Part shown: positions 19,267-28,246 of the stretch, piece by piece
How positions within the stretch are numbered: the first letter of the stretch is position 1
Layout of the letters: each line of letters begins with the position of its first letter
From: Faecalibacterium prausnitzii
Lineage (GTDB): Bacteria; Bacillota; Clostridia; Oscillospirales; Ruminococcaceae
DNA: 64,000 bases
Assembly (NCBI RefSeq): GCF_003287495.1
Contig: NZ_PRLE01000003.1
Coordinates: 344,881-408,880, forward strand
Direction of reading: 5' to 3'
The notes under the pieces: model-generated
What the model saw: the letters and a program-made list of their open reading frames with translations, nothing else
Told to the model about the DNA's origin: nothing
Databases searched by the model: none
Position numbers and translations under genes: made by a program

Positions 19267-21078
19267 ATGCAAGAGAATAAGATTTCCCGCCGCAATTTCC
19301 TACGCGTGGCCGGTGCATCGGCTACGGCTGCTGCCGTGAGCGGTCTGGCCCCCTCGGCTGCTGCCTGTGACATCAAAAACCTGTGGAGCATGGACCTGCA
19401 GATCCTTGCTACCAGCGATACCCACGGCAAGTTTGACCCCTGGGATTACGCCGCCAACAAGGAAGATGCTTCCGGCAGCGTGGCCCAGCAGGCCACTGCG
19501 ATCCGGGAAGCCCGCACCAAGACCACGCTGGTGGTGGACGCGGGCGATACCATCCAGGCAAACTCGGCAGAACTGTTCCTCAATGACGAGATCCACCCGA
19601 TGATCGCGGCCCAGAACGCCATCGGCTACGATGTCTATGTCACCGGCAACCATGAGTACAACTATGGCATGGCCACGCTGGAAAAAGTGCTCTCCCAGCA
19701 GAAAGCCAAGGTGCTGACGGGCAACGTCTACAGCCCGGAGGGCAAGCCTCTGGCCGACGGCTATACCATCATCCACAAGGGCGGCGTCAAGATCGGCGTC
19801 ATCGGCATGGTCACCCCCAACATCACCCGCTGGGACGCCAAGAACCTTGAGGGCTGGACCGTCACCAACCCTGTGGACGAGAGCCGGAAGATCATCGACC
19901 AGATCAAGGGCCAGGTGGATGTCATCGTTGGCGTTATGCACATGGACGTGGAGAACGAGTATGGTGTTTATGGCTCCGGTGTTACCGACCTGGCCAATGC
20001 CTGCCCGGAGTTCGATGTTATCGTGGCAGCCCACGGCCACAAGAGCATCCCCAACAAGATGATCAACAACGTGCTGGTGGTGGAGAACAAGAACGCGGGC
20101 GCTACCGTGTCTGAGATCCACCTCTACCTGCAGCGCGGCCTGGACGGCAAGTGGAAAGTGAAGAACCGCACCTCCGAGAACCTGCTGATCAAGGATTACG
20201 CGCCGGACCCCGAGCTTACCGCTCTGCTGGCCGAGTACGACGCCCGCGCCAAGGAAGACGCCGTGACGCCCATCGGTGAGCTGCGCGGCGGCGACCTGGC
20301 CCCGGCCAATGAGATCGACTGCCTGCCGCAGGCCATGATCCAGGATACCGCTCTGCTGGACTTCATCAACGAAGTGCAGATGTACTATACCGGTGCACAG
20401 GTCTCTGCAACGGCTCTGACCTCCATGACTTCCCAGATGAAAGAGGGCACCATCCGCAAGTGCGATATGGCCAGCATCTACACCTACCAGAACACCCTGT
20501 ACAAGCTGCAGATGAACGGCTTGCAGCTGCGCAAGTTCATGGAGTGGTCGGCTGCGTTCTTCAAGACCTGGGAGCCGCAGGATGTCACCATCGCCTTTGA
20601 TTCCTCCGTCCGCTACTACCTGTACGATGCCTTTGCAGGCGTCAAGTATGATCTGGACATCTCCAAGGAGCCGGGCAACCGCATCCGGAACCTGACCTGG
20701 ATGAACGGCAAGGCCGTGCAGGATACCGATAGCTTTGTGGTGGCCGTGAACAACTACCGCGCTACCACCCAGCTGCTGGCCTATGCGGATATCTTCGCCG
20801 AGGGCGATGAGCTGCCCAAGCTGCTGGAGATCGACGTCCGTGGCGATGTGGGCGGTGTCCGCGAGCTGCTGGGCGAGTACATCCGCACCGTCAAGGGCGG
20901 CGCCATCGAGCCCCATGTGGACAATAACTGGAAGATCGTGGGCAACAACTGGAAAGCTGCCGACCACGAAAAGGCTGTCCGCTTGCTGCGTGAGGGCAAG
21001 CTGGCACTCAATGAGAACGCCGACAGCCGCACCCTGCCCGGCAAGGCCATCACCACGGCAGACATTGCCGCGTTCTGA
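19267..21078 (+). CDS. Tat-exported 5'-nucleotidase / cyclic phosphodiesterase-like metallophosphatase
   Basis: A 603-residue predicted extracellular hydrolase of nucleotides or related phosphates. A twin-arginine signal (SRRNFLRV, residues 7-14) is followed by an alanine-rich hydrophobic stretch. The calcineurin-type metallophosphatase core shows ATSDTHGKFD, AGDTIQAN, GNHEYNYG and AAHGHKS, the usual two-metal ligands. The C-terminal 5'-nucleotidase substrate domain covers about residues 340-560. No cell-wall anchor motif is visible. It sits alone between jag and the diguanylate cyclase, bounded by terminators, where most relatives have jag directly before mnmE. Substrate is unknown. Confidence 0.88.
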   Translation: MQENKISRRNFLRVAGASATAAAVSGLAPSAAACDIKNLWSMDLQILATSDTHGKFDPWDYAANKEDASGSVAQQATAIREARTKTTLVVDAGDTIQANSAELFLNDEIHPMIAAQNAIGYDVYVTGNHEYNYGMATLEKVLSQQKAKVLTGNVYSPEGKPLADGYTIIHKGGVKIGVIGMVTPNITRWDAKNLEGWTVTNPVDESRKIIDQIKGQVDVIVGVMHMDVENEYGVYGSGVTDLANACPEFDVIVAAHGHKSIPNKMINNVLVVENKNAGATVSEIHLYLQRGLDGKWKVKNRTSENLLIKDYAPDPELTALLAEYDARAKEDAVTPIGELRGGDLAPANEIDCLPQAMIQDTALLDFINEVQMYYTGAQVSATALTSMTSQMKEGTIRKCDMASIYTYQNTLYKLQMNGLQLRKFMEWSAAFFKTWEPQDVTIAFDSSVRYYLYDAFAGVKYDLDISKEPGNRIRNLTWMNGKAVQDTDSFVVAVNNYRATTQLLAYADIFAEGDELPKLLEIDVRGDVGGVRELLGEYIRTVKGGAIEPHVDNNWKIVGNNWKAADHEKAVRLLREGKLALNENADSRTLPGKAITTADIAAF

Positions 21079-21120
21079 TGCCTGGTTCCCCGGCAATTGA
21101 CCCCTTAAAATAAGCGAAAG

Positions 21121-21154
21121 GACGTGCAGCTATGATGGCTGCACGTCTTTTTTT
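21121..21154 (+). terminator. Terminator after the 5'-nucleotidase gene
   Basis: GACGTGCAGC and GCTGCACGTC form a perfect 10-bp stem with a 7-base loop, followed by seven T. Confidence 0.93.
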
Positions 21155-21327
21155 GTGCAAAGATGGATAAAAATCTTAGCTGATATTCGCCATAATGTGG
21201 AAATTTTGGTGGTGGTGGGGTAAACTTGCGTAAAATCATATCTTTTTGAAACGAAATATTGTATAATAAAGTTAAATATGGATAAGTCCGATGCAAAACA
21301 GCAGGCTTGGCTGGAGAGGAGACCCCG

Positions 21328-22389
21328 ATGCTGGAAAAACTGAAAAAGCTTCTGTTGTATGCCGGGGCAGAGCCAGAAGATTTTGCACGCTGTCAGCTGG
21401 ATGTGCAGATCGCCAACCGACGTCGGCTGACCGCGTTTCTGGGCACGGCTTGTGCCTTTTTTGTGGCGCTGACCCTTGGTTCCTGCATGGTGCCGCTGCT
21501 GTATGACCATATCCCGGTTTTTGCAGCGGCCCTCATTGTCAGCCTGGGACTGCTGGCCGTGGAGCAGATGTTCCCGCAAAAGCTGGGTCTGTTTTTAAAC
21601 TGGGAGATCTACGCCTTTGGAGCCATGATCTATGGTCTGGGCATTTACCTGGGCACGGTGCAGACCCCGGACCAGCGCGCTGCCGCCTTTTTTGCGTTTC
21701 TGCTCTATGTGCCGATGTTGTTTATGATGCGGCCCATCCTGCACATTGCCAATGTGCTGCTGTTCGACGGCATTTTTCTGGTCTGCGTCACCCGCTTCAA
21801 GGACTGGCGGGTCATCCCCATGGATGTCTGCAACGCGTTGGTGTTCGGGGCCATCTCCTGCATTGTGTCCACCTTTGTCATGAGCATGATGTACGGCAAC
21901 TTTATCACCAGCAGCAAGCTGACTACCGTGGCGGAAAGCGACCTCAACACCCGGCTGCACAACCGCAATGCCTACGAGAACCGCCTGCGGGATTACCCGC
22001 TCCGGTGCAGCAACAGCCTCACCTGTATTTACATCGACGTCAACGGCCTCCATGAGCTGAACAACACCTACGGCCACGAGGAGGGAGACAAGATGCTCCG
22101 CACCGTGGCCTGCATCCTGCGGGAGATCTTTGGGGAAGAGGACAGCTACCGCATTGGCGGAGATGAGTTTGTGGCCTTTGCGCTGGACAGCACCAGCACG
22201 GAGCTGAACGAAAACATGGAGCAGTTTGTCCGGCAGGTGGAGGAGGCAGGCTATTCCGTGGCCGTGGGCACTGCCTCCCATAGCGCGGGCGGCATTGACA
22301 TTGACGCTCTCGTCAAAAAGGCGGAGCAGCGGATGTATCTGGACAAAAGCAGACATTACGAACAGCTGCGGCGCAGCACCGAAGAATGA
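21328..22389 (+). CDS. Membrane-bound diguanylate cyclase (GGDEF)
   Basis: A 353-residue protein predicted to make cyclic-di-GMP from two GTP. About six transmembrane segments fill residues 30-190. A C-terminal GGDEF domain follows (SDLNTRLHNRNAYENRL, then RIGGDEF near residue 277). The active-site GGDEF is intact. An RxxD inhibitory site is not seen immediately upstream. The ATG at 21328 follows GGAGAGGAG and is preferred to the TTG at 21307. TATAAT at 21262-21267 is a likely -10. There is no EAL or other sensor domain. The membrane part is of unknown specificity. Confidence 0.9.
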   Translation: MLEKLKKLLLYAGAEPEDFARCQLDVQIANRRRLTAFLGTACAFFVALTLGSCMVPLLYDHIPVFAAALIVSLGLLAVEQMFPQKLGLFLNWEIYAFGAMIYGLGIYLGTVQTPDQRAAAFFAFLLYVPMLFMMRPILHIANVLLFDGIFLVCVTRFKDWRVIPMDVCNALVFGAISCIVSTFVMSMMYGNFITSSKLTTVAESDLNTRLHNRNAYENRLRDYPLRCSNSLTCIYIDVNGLHELNNTYGHEEGDKMLRTVACILREIFGEEDSYRIGGDEFVAFALDSTSTELNENMEQFVRQVEEAGYSVAVGTASHSAGGIDIDALVKKAEQRMYLDKSRHYEQLRRSTEE

Positions 22390-22440
22390 GCACAGCGCAG
22401 GGAAAACTCCCACAGGCGCTGTGCTTTTTTGCGCCCTTAT
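22389..22440 (+). terminator. Terminator after the diguanylate cyclase gene
   Basis: AGCACAGCGC and GCGCTGTGCT form a 10-bp stem with a run of T after it. A probable extended -10 (TGGTACAAT) for mnmE follows near 22462-22470. Confidence 0.85.
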
Positions 22441-22507
22441 ATTTCTTTTTCCGGTGGTTCGTGGTACAATATACTGTAATTGAAATTTTGGAGCGGGAGG
22501 GAACCTC

Positions 22508-23878
22508 ATGCAGAATACGACCATTGCCGCCATTGCCACGGCACCGGGGGCGGGCGGCATCGCGGTGGTGCGGCTGTCCGGGCCGGAAAGCTATGCCGTG
22601 GCCGCGCGGGTGTTCCACCCGGCCAACCCGAACAAGAACGTGGAGGAGGCCAAAGGCTACACTGCCCTGTTTGGCTCCTTTGTGGAGGGGGACGACGCCT
22701 TTGACGAGGGCGTGGCCCTGTTTTTCCGGGAACCCCACAGCTACACCGGGGAGGACGTGGTGGAGCTTTCCTGCCACGGCGGCAGTGCGGTGGCCCGGCG
22801 GCTGGTGGAAGCCTGCATCGCGGCAGGGGCTGCCCCGGCAGCTCCCGGCGAGTATACCCGCCGCGCGTTCCTCAACGGCAAAATGAACCTGACCCAGGCG
22901 GAAGCCGTCATGGACATGATTTCGGCAGACGGCAAACAGGGAGCGGCGCTGGCCAACGCGTCCCTCTCCGGCGCGCTGGCGAAAAAGATCGACGCCGAAA
23001 AAGAGGCCCTGACCGGCCTGCAGGCCCATCTGGCTGCCTGGGTGGATTTCCCGGAAGAGGATGTCCCCGAGCTGGACGACGCCCACCTGCACACGGTGCT
23101 GGGGCAGGTACAGCAGGAGCTGGACGGCCTGATAAAAAACTATGACGCCGGGGCCGTGCTCCGGGAGGGCGTGGACTGTGCCATTGTGGGGCGGCCCAAT
23201 GCGGGCAAATCCACGCTGCTCAACCTGCTGGCCGGGTTTGACCGGGCCATTGTCACCCCGGTGGCGGGCACGACCCGCGACGTGGTGGAGCAGGCCGTGC
23301 AGCTGGGGGATATCCGGCTCAACCTGTTTGACACCGCAGGCCTGCGCCAGACCGATGACGCCATTGAGGCCGAGGGCATCCGCCGCAGCTGGAAGAAGCT
23401 GGACGAGGCCGGGCTGATCCTGGCCGTCTTTGATGGCTCGGAACCTCTGACCCGGGAAGACCTGGCCCTGGCCCAGCGCTGTGCGGGCCGCCCGGCCATT
23501 GCCCTCGTCAACAAGGAGGACAAGCCGACTCAGTTTGACGCGGAAATCATCGCGGGCGATTTTGCCATGGTGATTCCGGTCTGCTGCCAGGAAGAGGGGA
23601 GCCGGAAAGTCATCGCGGCGGCAGTGGCCCGTCTGCTGGACACCAACCAGATCGACCCGCACGCCGCTAGCCTTTCCGGCCAGCGGCAGTTGGCCGCCGC
23701 CACCCGTGCCCGGGACGCCGTGGCCGGGGCGCTGGACGCCGTGGAGGGAGGTTTCGGGCTGGATGCCGTTTCCGTCTGTGTGGACGACGCGCTGGATGCC
23801 CTCTGTGAGCTGACCGGTGAAAATGCATCGGAAGCGGTCATCAACGAAGTATTTGAACGTTTTTGTGTGGGAAAGTAG
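22508..23878 (+). CDS. mnmE: tRNA modification GTPase MnmE
   Basis: With MnmG this 456-residue GTPase adds the carboxymethylaminomethyl group to the wobble uridine of certain tRNAs. The N-terminal tetrahydrofolate-binding domain precedes a helical domain interrupted by a G domain (GRPNAGKST near 228, then DTAGLR and NKED). The C-terminal cysteine motif is FCVGK in place of the usual FCIGK, with the cysteine kept. The ATG at 22508 has GGGAGGGAA upstream. The mnmE-mnmG pair is conserved, here separated by a repeat. Confidence 0.97.
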   Translation: MQNTTIAAIATAPGAGGIAVVRLSGPESYAVAARVFHPANPNKNVEEAKGYTALFGSFVEGDDAFDEGVALFFREPHSYTGEDVVELSCHGGSAVARRLVEACIAAGAAPAAPGEYTRRAFLNGKMNLTQAEAVMDMISADGKQGAALANASLSGALAKKIDAEKEALTGLQAHLAAWVDFPEEDVPELDDAHLHTVLGQVQQELDGLIKNYDAGAVLREGVDCAIVGRPNAGKSTLLNLLAGFDRAIVTPVAGTTRDVVEQAVQLGDIRLNLFDTAGLRQTDDAIEAEGIRRSWKKLDEAGLILAVFDGSEPLTREDLALAQRCAGRPAIALVNKEDKPTQFDAEIIAGDFAMVIPVCCQEEGSRKVIAAAVARLLDTNQIDPHAASLSGQRQLAAATRARDAVAGALDAVEGGFGLDAVSVCVDDALDALCELTGENASEAVINEVFERFCVGK

Positions 23879-23931
23879 AACCTCTCAGCCGTTTTCAGCG
23901 GCAGCTCCCCTGACAGGGGAGCCTTTGGCAA
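23879..23931. repeat. Dispersed palindromic repeat, copy E
   Basis: A canonical copy: ACCTCTCAGCC, then CAGCTCCCCTGACAGGGGAG, then CCTTTGGCA. It lies directly after the mnmE stop. Confidence 0.85.
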
Positions 23932-23968
23932 AGAGGGGAAGTTTATTGGTTTTAAGGGAAAGTTTCAA

Positions 23969-25846
23969 ATGAACCATTTAGGAGATTATGACGTCATCGT
24001 CATTGGTGCGGGCCATGCCGGCATTGAGGCAGCCCACGCCGCCGCCACGCTGGGGGCAAAGACGGCAGTCTTTACCATGAGTCTGGATGCCATCGGCAAT
24101 ATGCCCTGCAACCCCAGCATCGGTGGAACTGCAAAAGGTACGTTGGTGCGTGAATTGGACGCTCTTGGCGGTGTGATGGGCCTGGCGGCGGATGCTACTT
24201 ATCTGCAGAGCCGGATGCTGAACAAGGGCAAGGGCCCTGCCGTCCACGCCCTGCGTGTCCAGACCGACCGCAAGCGATACCACGAATATATGAAGCACGC
24301 GCTGGAGCTGACGCCCGGCCTTGCCATCCATCAGGCGGAAGTCGTTTCCATCGAGGTGGAGCAGGGGAGAGTCAAGGGCGTGGTGACCCAGCTCAACGGG
24401 GAATATGGGGCCAAGTGTGTTGTCATTGCCACGGGCACCAACCTGGGCGGCAAAATTTTTGTCGGGGATGCGTGGTATGCGTCCGGCCCGGACGGAATGC
24501 ATGCGGCCAACGCGCTGACCGAGAGCCTGAAAGCGGCGGGCCTGCCCTTGCGGCGGTTCAAGACCGGCACCCCGGCCCGTGTCCACCGGCGGAGCATTGA
24601 TTTCTCCCAGCTGGAGTGCCAGCCCGGCGATCCGGACAGCGAGCTGCAGCCGTTCAGTTTCCTGACAGACACGCCCATGCACAACAAAGTGGAGTGCTGG
24701 ATCGCCTACACCAATCCCACCACCCACAAGATCATTCTGGATAACATCCAGCGCAGCCCCCTTTATGGCGGTATGATCGAGGGCGTCGGCCCCCGGTACT
24801 GCCCCTCCATTGAGGATAAGGTGGTGCGGTTTGCGGGCAAGGAGCGCCACCCCATCTTTGTGGAGCCCTGCGGGGAGAACACCGAGGAAATGTATTTGCA
24901 GGGCGCTTCCAGCAGCCTGCCGGAAGATGTGCAGAACGCGTTTTACCGCAGCATCAAGGGCTTTGAGCACATTGAGATCATGCGCCCGGCCTACGCCATC
25001 GAGTACGACTGTGTAGACCCCACCAGCCTGGAAGCCACACTGGAAAGCAAGCATGTCCGGGGCCTGTACGGTGCCGGGCAGTTCAACGGCACCTCCGGCT
25101 ACGAGGAAGCAGCCGCGCAGGGTTTGCTGGCAGGACTGAACGCCGCCCGTAACGCCCTGGGGAAGGAACAGCTCATCCTGCCCCGGCACACCAGCTACCT
25201 CGGCACGCTGGTGGATGATCTGGTCACCAAGGGCGTCATGGACCCCTACCGGATGATGACCAGCCGGAGCGAGTACCGCCTGACCCTGCGGCAGGACAAC
25301 GCCGACCAGCGCCTGACCCCCATCGGCCGGGAATACGGCCTGGTGCAGGATGACCGCTGGGCAAAGTACCAGCACACCCAGAACATTCTGGAAGCCGAGC
25401 GCCGCCGCCTGCATGAGACGCACCTCCGCACGGCAGAGCTCCGGGCCGCTATGGAGGAAGCCGGGCTTGCCCCGGCCGCCGAGGGCGGCATTGCCGAAGA
25501 GCTGCTCCGCCGCCCGGAAATTTCGTACCCGCTGGTGGCAAAGCTCATCGGCTGGGGAGAGGGGATCACCCCCATGCTGGCCGAGCGGCTGGAAACGGAG
25601 ATCAAATACGCGGGTTATATCGCACGGCAGGACCGGATGATCCGGGACGTGGCGCGGCACGAGAAGACGCTCATCCCGGAGGATTTCTGCTACGAGAACC
25701 TGACGGGCCTGACGCTGGAAGCCCGCGAAAAGCTTTCCCGCATCCGCCCCAAGAATCTGGGGCAGGCGGGGCGCATCCCGGGCGTGTCGCCCTCGGATGT
25801 GGCACAACTGAGCATTGCACTGGCGGCGCGCCCTCTCAGTCGCTGA
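23969..25846 (+). CDS. mnmG: tRNA modification FAD enzyme MnmG (GidA)
   Basis: A 625-residue FAD/NADH-dependent partner of MnmE in wobble-uridine modification. The FAD dinucleotide-binding motif GAGHAG is at residues 13-18. The family signature IGGTAKGTLVRELDALGG and the C-terminal helical domain that contacts MnmE are present. Its last residues (RPLSR) and stop codon are encoded by a copy of the dispersed repeat at 25829-25873, so the C-terminus appears to have been rewritten by repeat insertion. Confidence 0.97.
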   Translation: MNHLGDYDVIVIGAGHAGIEAAHAAATLGAKTAVFTMSLDAIGNMPCNPSIGGTAKGTLVRELDALGGVMGLAADATYLQSRMLNKGKGPAVHALRVQTDRKRYHEYMKHALELTPGLAIHQAEVVSIEVEQGRVKGVVTQLNGEYGAKCVVIATGTNLGGKIFVGDAWYASGPDGMHAANALTESLKAAGLPLRRFKTGTPARVHRRSIDFSQLECQPGDPDSELQPFSFLTDTPMHNKVECWIAYTNPTTHKIILDNIQRSPLYGGMIEGVGPRYCPSIEDKVVRFAGKERHPIFVEPCGENTEEMYLQGASSSLPEDVQNAFYRSIKGFEHIEIMRPAYAIEYDCVDPTSLEATLESKHVRGLYGAGQFNGTSGYEEAAAQGLLAGLNAARNALGKEQLILPRHTSYLGTLVDDLVTKGVMDPYRMMTSRSEYRLTLRQDNADQRLTPIGREYGLVQDDRWAKYQHTQNILEAERRRLHETHLRTAELRAAMEEAGLAPAAEGGIAEELLRRPEISYPLVAKLIGWGEGITPMLAERLETEIKYAGYIARQDRMIRDVARHEKTLIPEDFCYENLTGLTLEAREKLSRIRPKNLGQAGRIPGVSPSDVAQLSIALAARPLSR

Positions 25847-25873
25847 CGCGCCAGTTCCACCAGAGGGGAAACC
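25829..25873. repeat. Dispersed palindromic repeat, copy F, overlapping the mnmG stop
   Basis: CGCGCCCTCTCAGTCGCTGA supplies the mnmG stop codon (25844-25846). The unit continues with GCGCCAGTTCCACCAGAGG. Confidence 0.7.
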
Positions 25874-25900
25874 AAGACTTACTGAAAGGAGGGAGGAACC

Positions 25901-26458
25901 ATGGAACAACTGGTACTGTATGAGGGCCGCCCCACGGACTGCACCGGACGGTTGGAAAAAGAAGTCCGCACCTATGATTTTCTGGACAAGCTGGGCATCC
26001 ATTACTGGCGCACCGACCATGCATGGATGAAAGCCGATACCATGGAGGATTGCCATGTCATTGATGCCTGCCTGAACGCGGCGGTCTGCAAAAACTTATT
26101 CCTCTGCAACCGCCAGAAGACGAACTTCTATCTGCTGATGATGCCGGGAAACAAGCCGTTCAAGACGAAAGAGCTCTCTCATCAGCTGGGCATCGCGCGG
26201 CTGAGCTTTGCGTCCCCGGAGGATATGGAGCAGTATCTGGACTGCACGCCGGGCTCTTCCTCCATCATGGGCCTGATGAACGACCCGGAGAACCATGTGC
26301 AGCTGCTGCTGGACAAGGATGTGAAAGCAGGGGAGTTCATCGGGTGCCACCCCTGCATCAATACGTCCTCGCTGAAACTGTACACGAAAGATATTTTTGA
26401 AAAGTTTCTGCCTGCGGTACATCACGAGCCGATTTTTGTGGAATTGACGGGAGAATAA
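25901..26458 (+). CDS. Prolyl-tRNA deacylase (ProX/PrdX, YbaK-like)
   Basis: A 185-residue free-standing editing-domain protein. It should hydrolyse mischarged aminoacyl-tRNA(Pro), such as Ala- or Cys-tRNA(Pro). The YbaK/ProX fold is indicated by NFYLLMMPGNKPFKTKELS, GSSSIMGLMNDPENHVQLLLD and the C-terminal GCHPCINTSSL segment. The ATG at 25901 follows AAAGGAGGGAGGA. It lies between mnmG and rsmG, an unusual place that breaks the common mnmE-mnmG-rsmG order, and is four bases before rsmG. Confidence 0.85.
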   Translation: MEQLVLYEGRPTDCTGRLEKEVRTYDFLDKLGIHYWRTDHAWMKADTMEDCHVIDACLNAAVCKNLFLCNRQKTNFYLLMMPGNKPFKTKELSHQLGIARLSFASPEDMEQYLDCTPGSSSIMGLMNDPENHVQLLLDKDVKAGEFIGCHPCINTSSLKLYTKDIFEKFLPAVHHEPIFVELTGE

Positions 26459-26462
26459 AGTT

Positions 26463-27170
26463 ATGATCGACAAAGCGAGACTGGAACAGAAATGTTCCAT
26501 GTGGAACATCGCCCTGACGGGCACCCAGCTGGACCAGCTGGACGCCTTTGCGCGAATCCTGGTGGACTACAACCAGAAAGTCAACCTGACTGCCATCACC
26601 GACCCGGAGGGCATTGAGGATAAGCATTTCCTTGACAGCCTGCTCTTTGCCTCCCAGCCGGAAGTGGCAGGGAAGATGGTGGATGTGGGTGCCGGTGCCG
26701 GTTTCCCCGGCATTGTGACAAAAATCTACAAGCCGGAGCTGGAGCTTACCCTGATGGAGCCCACGGGCAAGCGGGTGGAGTTTTTGAAGTATGCCTGCGC
26801 CCAGCTGGGCCTCACGGGCGTGGAGTTTGCCAAGGAGCGCGCTGAGGAAGCCGCCCGCAAGGTGTGGCGGGAGCAGTTTGATCTGGCCTCTGCCCGTGCC
26901 GTGGCAGCCCTGCCGATGCTGGCGGAGTACTGTCTGCCGCTGGTAAAAGTGGGCGGCAGCTTTTTGGCCATGAAAGGCGCTTCCGGAGAGGAAGAGCTGG
27001 CGGCCGCCCGGGGAGCCATCAAAAAGCTGGGCGGCGAGTACAAAGAGACCCGCACCCTGCACCTGCCGGGGGGCGATACCCGCACGCTCATCCTCTGCAA
27101 AAAGATTTCGCAAACTCCGACAGCCTACCCCAGAAACGGCGGAAAGATCGCAAAAAGTCCGCTGAAATAA
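26463..27170 (+). CDS. rsmG: 16S rRNA (guanine-527 N7) methyltransferase RsmG
   Basis: The 235-residue SAM-dependent enzyme makes m7G527 in 16S rRNA; loss gives low-level streptomycin resistance in other bacteria. The SAM motif VDVGAGAGFPGI is near residue 72 and KHFLDSLLFA precedes it. A parS-like palindrome is embedded in codons 11-16, so the protein sequence there (KCSMWNIA) is constrained by DNA function. A strong terminator follows. Confidence 0.96.
   Translation: MIDKARLEQKCSMWNIALTGTQLDQLDAFARILVDYNQKVNLTAITDPEGIEDKHFLDSLLFASQPEVAGKMVDVGAGAGFPGIVTKIYKPELELTLMEPTGKRVEFLKYACAQLGLTGVEFAKERAEEAARKVWREQFDLASARAVAALPMLAEYCLPLVKVGGSFLAMKGASGEEELAAARGAIKKLGGEYKETRTLHLPGGDTRTLILCKKISQTPTAYPRNGGKIAKSPLK
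26493..26508. other. parS-like ParB binding site 2, inside rsmG
   Basis: TGTTCCATGTGGAACA is identical to the copy at 28247 upstream of parA. It lies within the rsmG coding sequence. Relatives also carry parS within origin-proximal genes. Confidence 0.85.
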
Positions 27171-27190
27171 CGCAGAACTGAACAAAATAT

Positions 27191-27234
27191 GCAACGCCCT
27201 GCCGAACGAAACTTCTGGCAGGGCGTTGCTTTTT
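27191..27234 (+). terminator. Terminator after rsmG
   Basis: GCAACGCCCTGCC and GGCAGGGCGTTGC form a perfect 13-bp stem with a T5 run. Confidence 0.93.
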
Positions 27235-27235
27235 C

Positions 27236-27296
27236 TGTTACACTGAGTGCAGAACGCCTGTGTTTTCCACGTTTTCCCGGGAAAGGGTGGAAAACA
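27236..27296 (+). promoter_or_regulatory. noc promoter and nested 36-bp palindrome (copy 2)
   Basis: An extended -10 (TGTTACACT, 27236-27244) follows the terminator. Downstream, TGTTTTCCAC (27261-27270) and GTGGAAAACA (27287-27296) flank a centred TTTCCCGGGAAA (27273-27284). The inner palindrome matches the core of the Bacillus Noc-binding site. The outer arms match those before yidC with the same spacing. The placement just after the start of transcription suits autoregulation by Noc. Confidence 0.6.
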
Positions 27297-27327
27297 AACC
27301 TGCAATCACTGCGAAAGGGGAAGAATT

Positions 27328-28122
27328 ATGTTTGAACGGAAAAAATCAGCGGGAAAAATCCACGCACTGCCCATCGACGCCATCCGGCCCTCGCCATTTC
27401 AGGCCCGCACCAGCTTTGATGAGCAGGAGCTGGCCGGGCTTGCCCAGAGCATCCGGGAAAACGGCCTGCTCCAGCCCATCTCGGTGCGGAAAACAGCCGA
27501 TGGCAGCTATGAGCTGGTGGCGGGGGAGCGGCGGCTCCGTGCCTGCAAGCTGGCAAAGATGCAGACCATCCCGGCCATCCTCTGCAATTACAGCGACGAG
27601 CGGACTGCTGCCCTTGGCCTTTTGGAAAATCTGCAGCGGGAAAACCTGAACCCCTTTGAGCAGGCGCAGGGCCTGCGGGACGTGATGGTGCTGTGGGACT
27701 GCACCCAGGCCGAAGCGGCCAAGCGGCTGGGTATGGCACAGCCCACCCTCGCCAACAAGCTGCGGCTGCTGCAATTGACGGCCGACCAGCGGCAATTTGT
27801 GCTGGACAATGGCCTGACGGAACGCCACGCCCGGGCGGTGCTCCGCCTGCCCGAGAACCGCCGGAGTGAGGCGCTTATCATGATCGCCAAGCGGAAAATG
27901 AACGCCCGCGCCACCGACCTTTACATTGACCAGCTCCTCAACGAGACACCGGGGAAGCACCGTGTCTCCATGGTGAAAGACGTGAGGATCTTCGTCAACA
28001 CCATCGACCACGCCATCCGTTTGATGACAGATAACGGGGTTCCGGCTACCTCTCACCGGGAAGAACGGGATGGATATATTGAGTATACGGTGCGCATTCC
28101 GACTGCGGCAGCACAGAAATAA
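27328..28122 (+). CDS. noc: Nucleoid occlusion protein Noc (ParB family)
   Basis: A 264-residue ParB paralogue. Noc binds many chromosomal sites and blocks division over the nucleoid in Bacillus. The ParB N-domain covers about residues 10-110 (GERRLRACKLAKMQTIPAI), followed by a helix-turn-helix (TQAEAAKRLGMAQPTLANKL). The C-terminal VKDVRIFVNTIDHAIRLM and EYTVRIP resemble Noc rather than ParB. The ATG at 27328 follows AAAGGGGAAG. It sits between rsmG and parA, as in Bacillus. Confidence 0.9.
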   Translation: MFERKKSAGKIHALPIDAIRPSPFQARTSFDEQELAGLAQSIRENGLLQPISVRKTADGSYELVAGERRLRACKLAKMQTIPAILCNYSDERTAALGLLENLQRENLNPFEQAQGLRDVMVLWDCTQAEAAKRLGMAQPTLANKLRLLQLTADQRQFVLDNGLTERHARAVLRLPENRRSEALIMIAKRKMNARATDLYIDQLLNETPGKHRVSMVKDVRIFVNTIDHAIRLMTDNGVPATSHREERDGYIEYTVRIPTAAAQK

Positions 28123-28165
28123 GGAGAATTTACACGTTTTTTCTGCTTTTTTCAGCCGAAAGCGG

Positions 28166-28194
28166 TTCAAAAAGCGGCGCTGATGTGCTATACT
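28166..28194 (+). promoter_or_regulatory. parAB promoter
   Basis: TTCAAA (28166-28171) and an extended -10, TGCTATACT (TATACT at 28189-28194), are separated by 17 bp. The parS-like site lies about 50 bases downstream, before the parA start. Confidence 0.7.
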
Positions 28195-28246
28195 AAGCTG
28201 TATAGGGGGCCTGCTGCGGGGAAAACGGCGGGTTCCGGCCTCGTAA

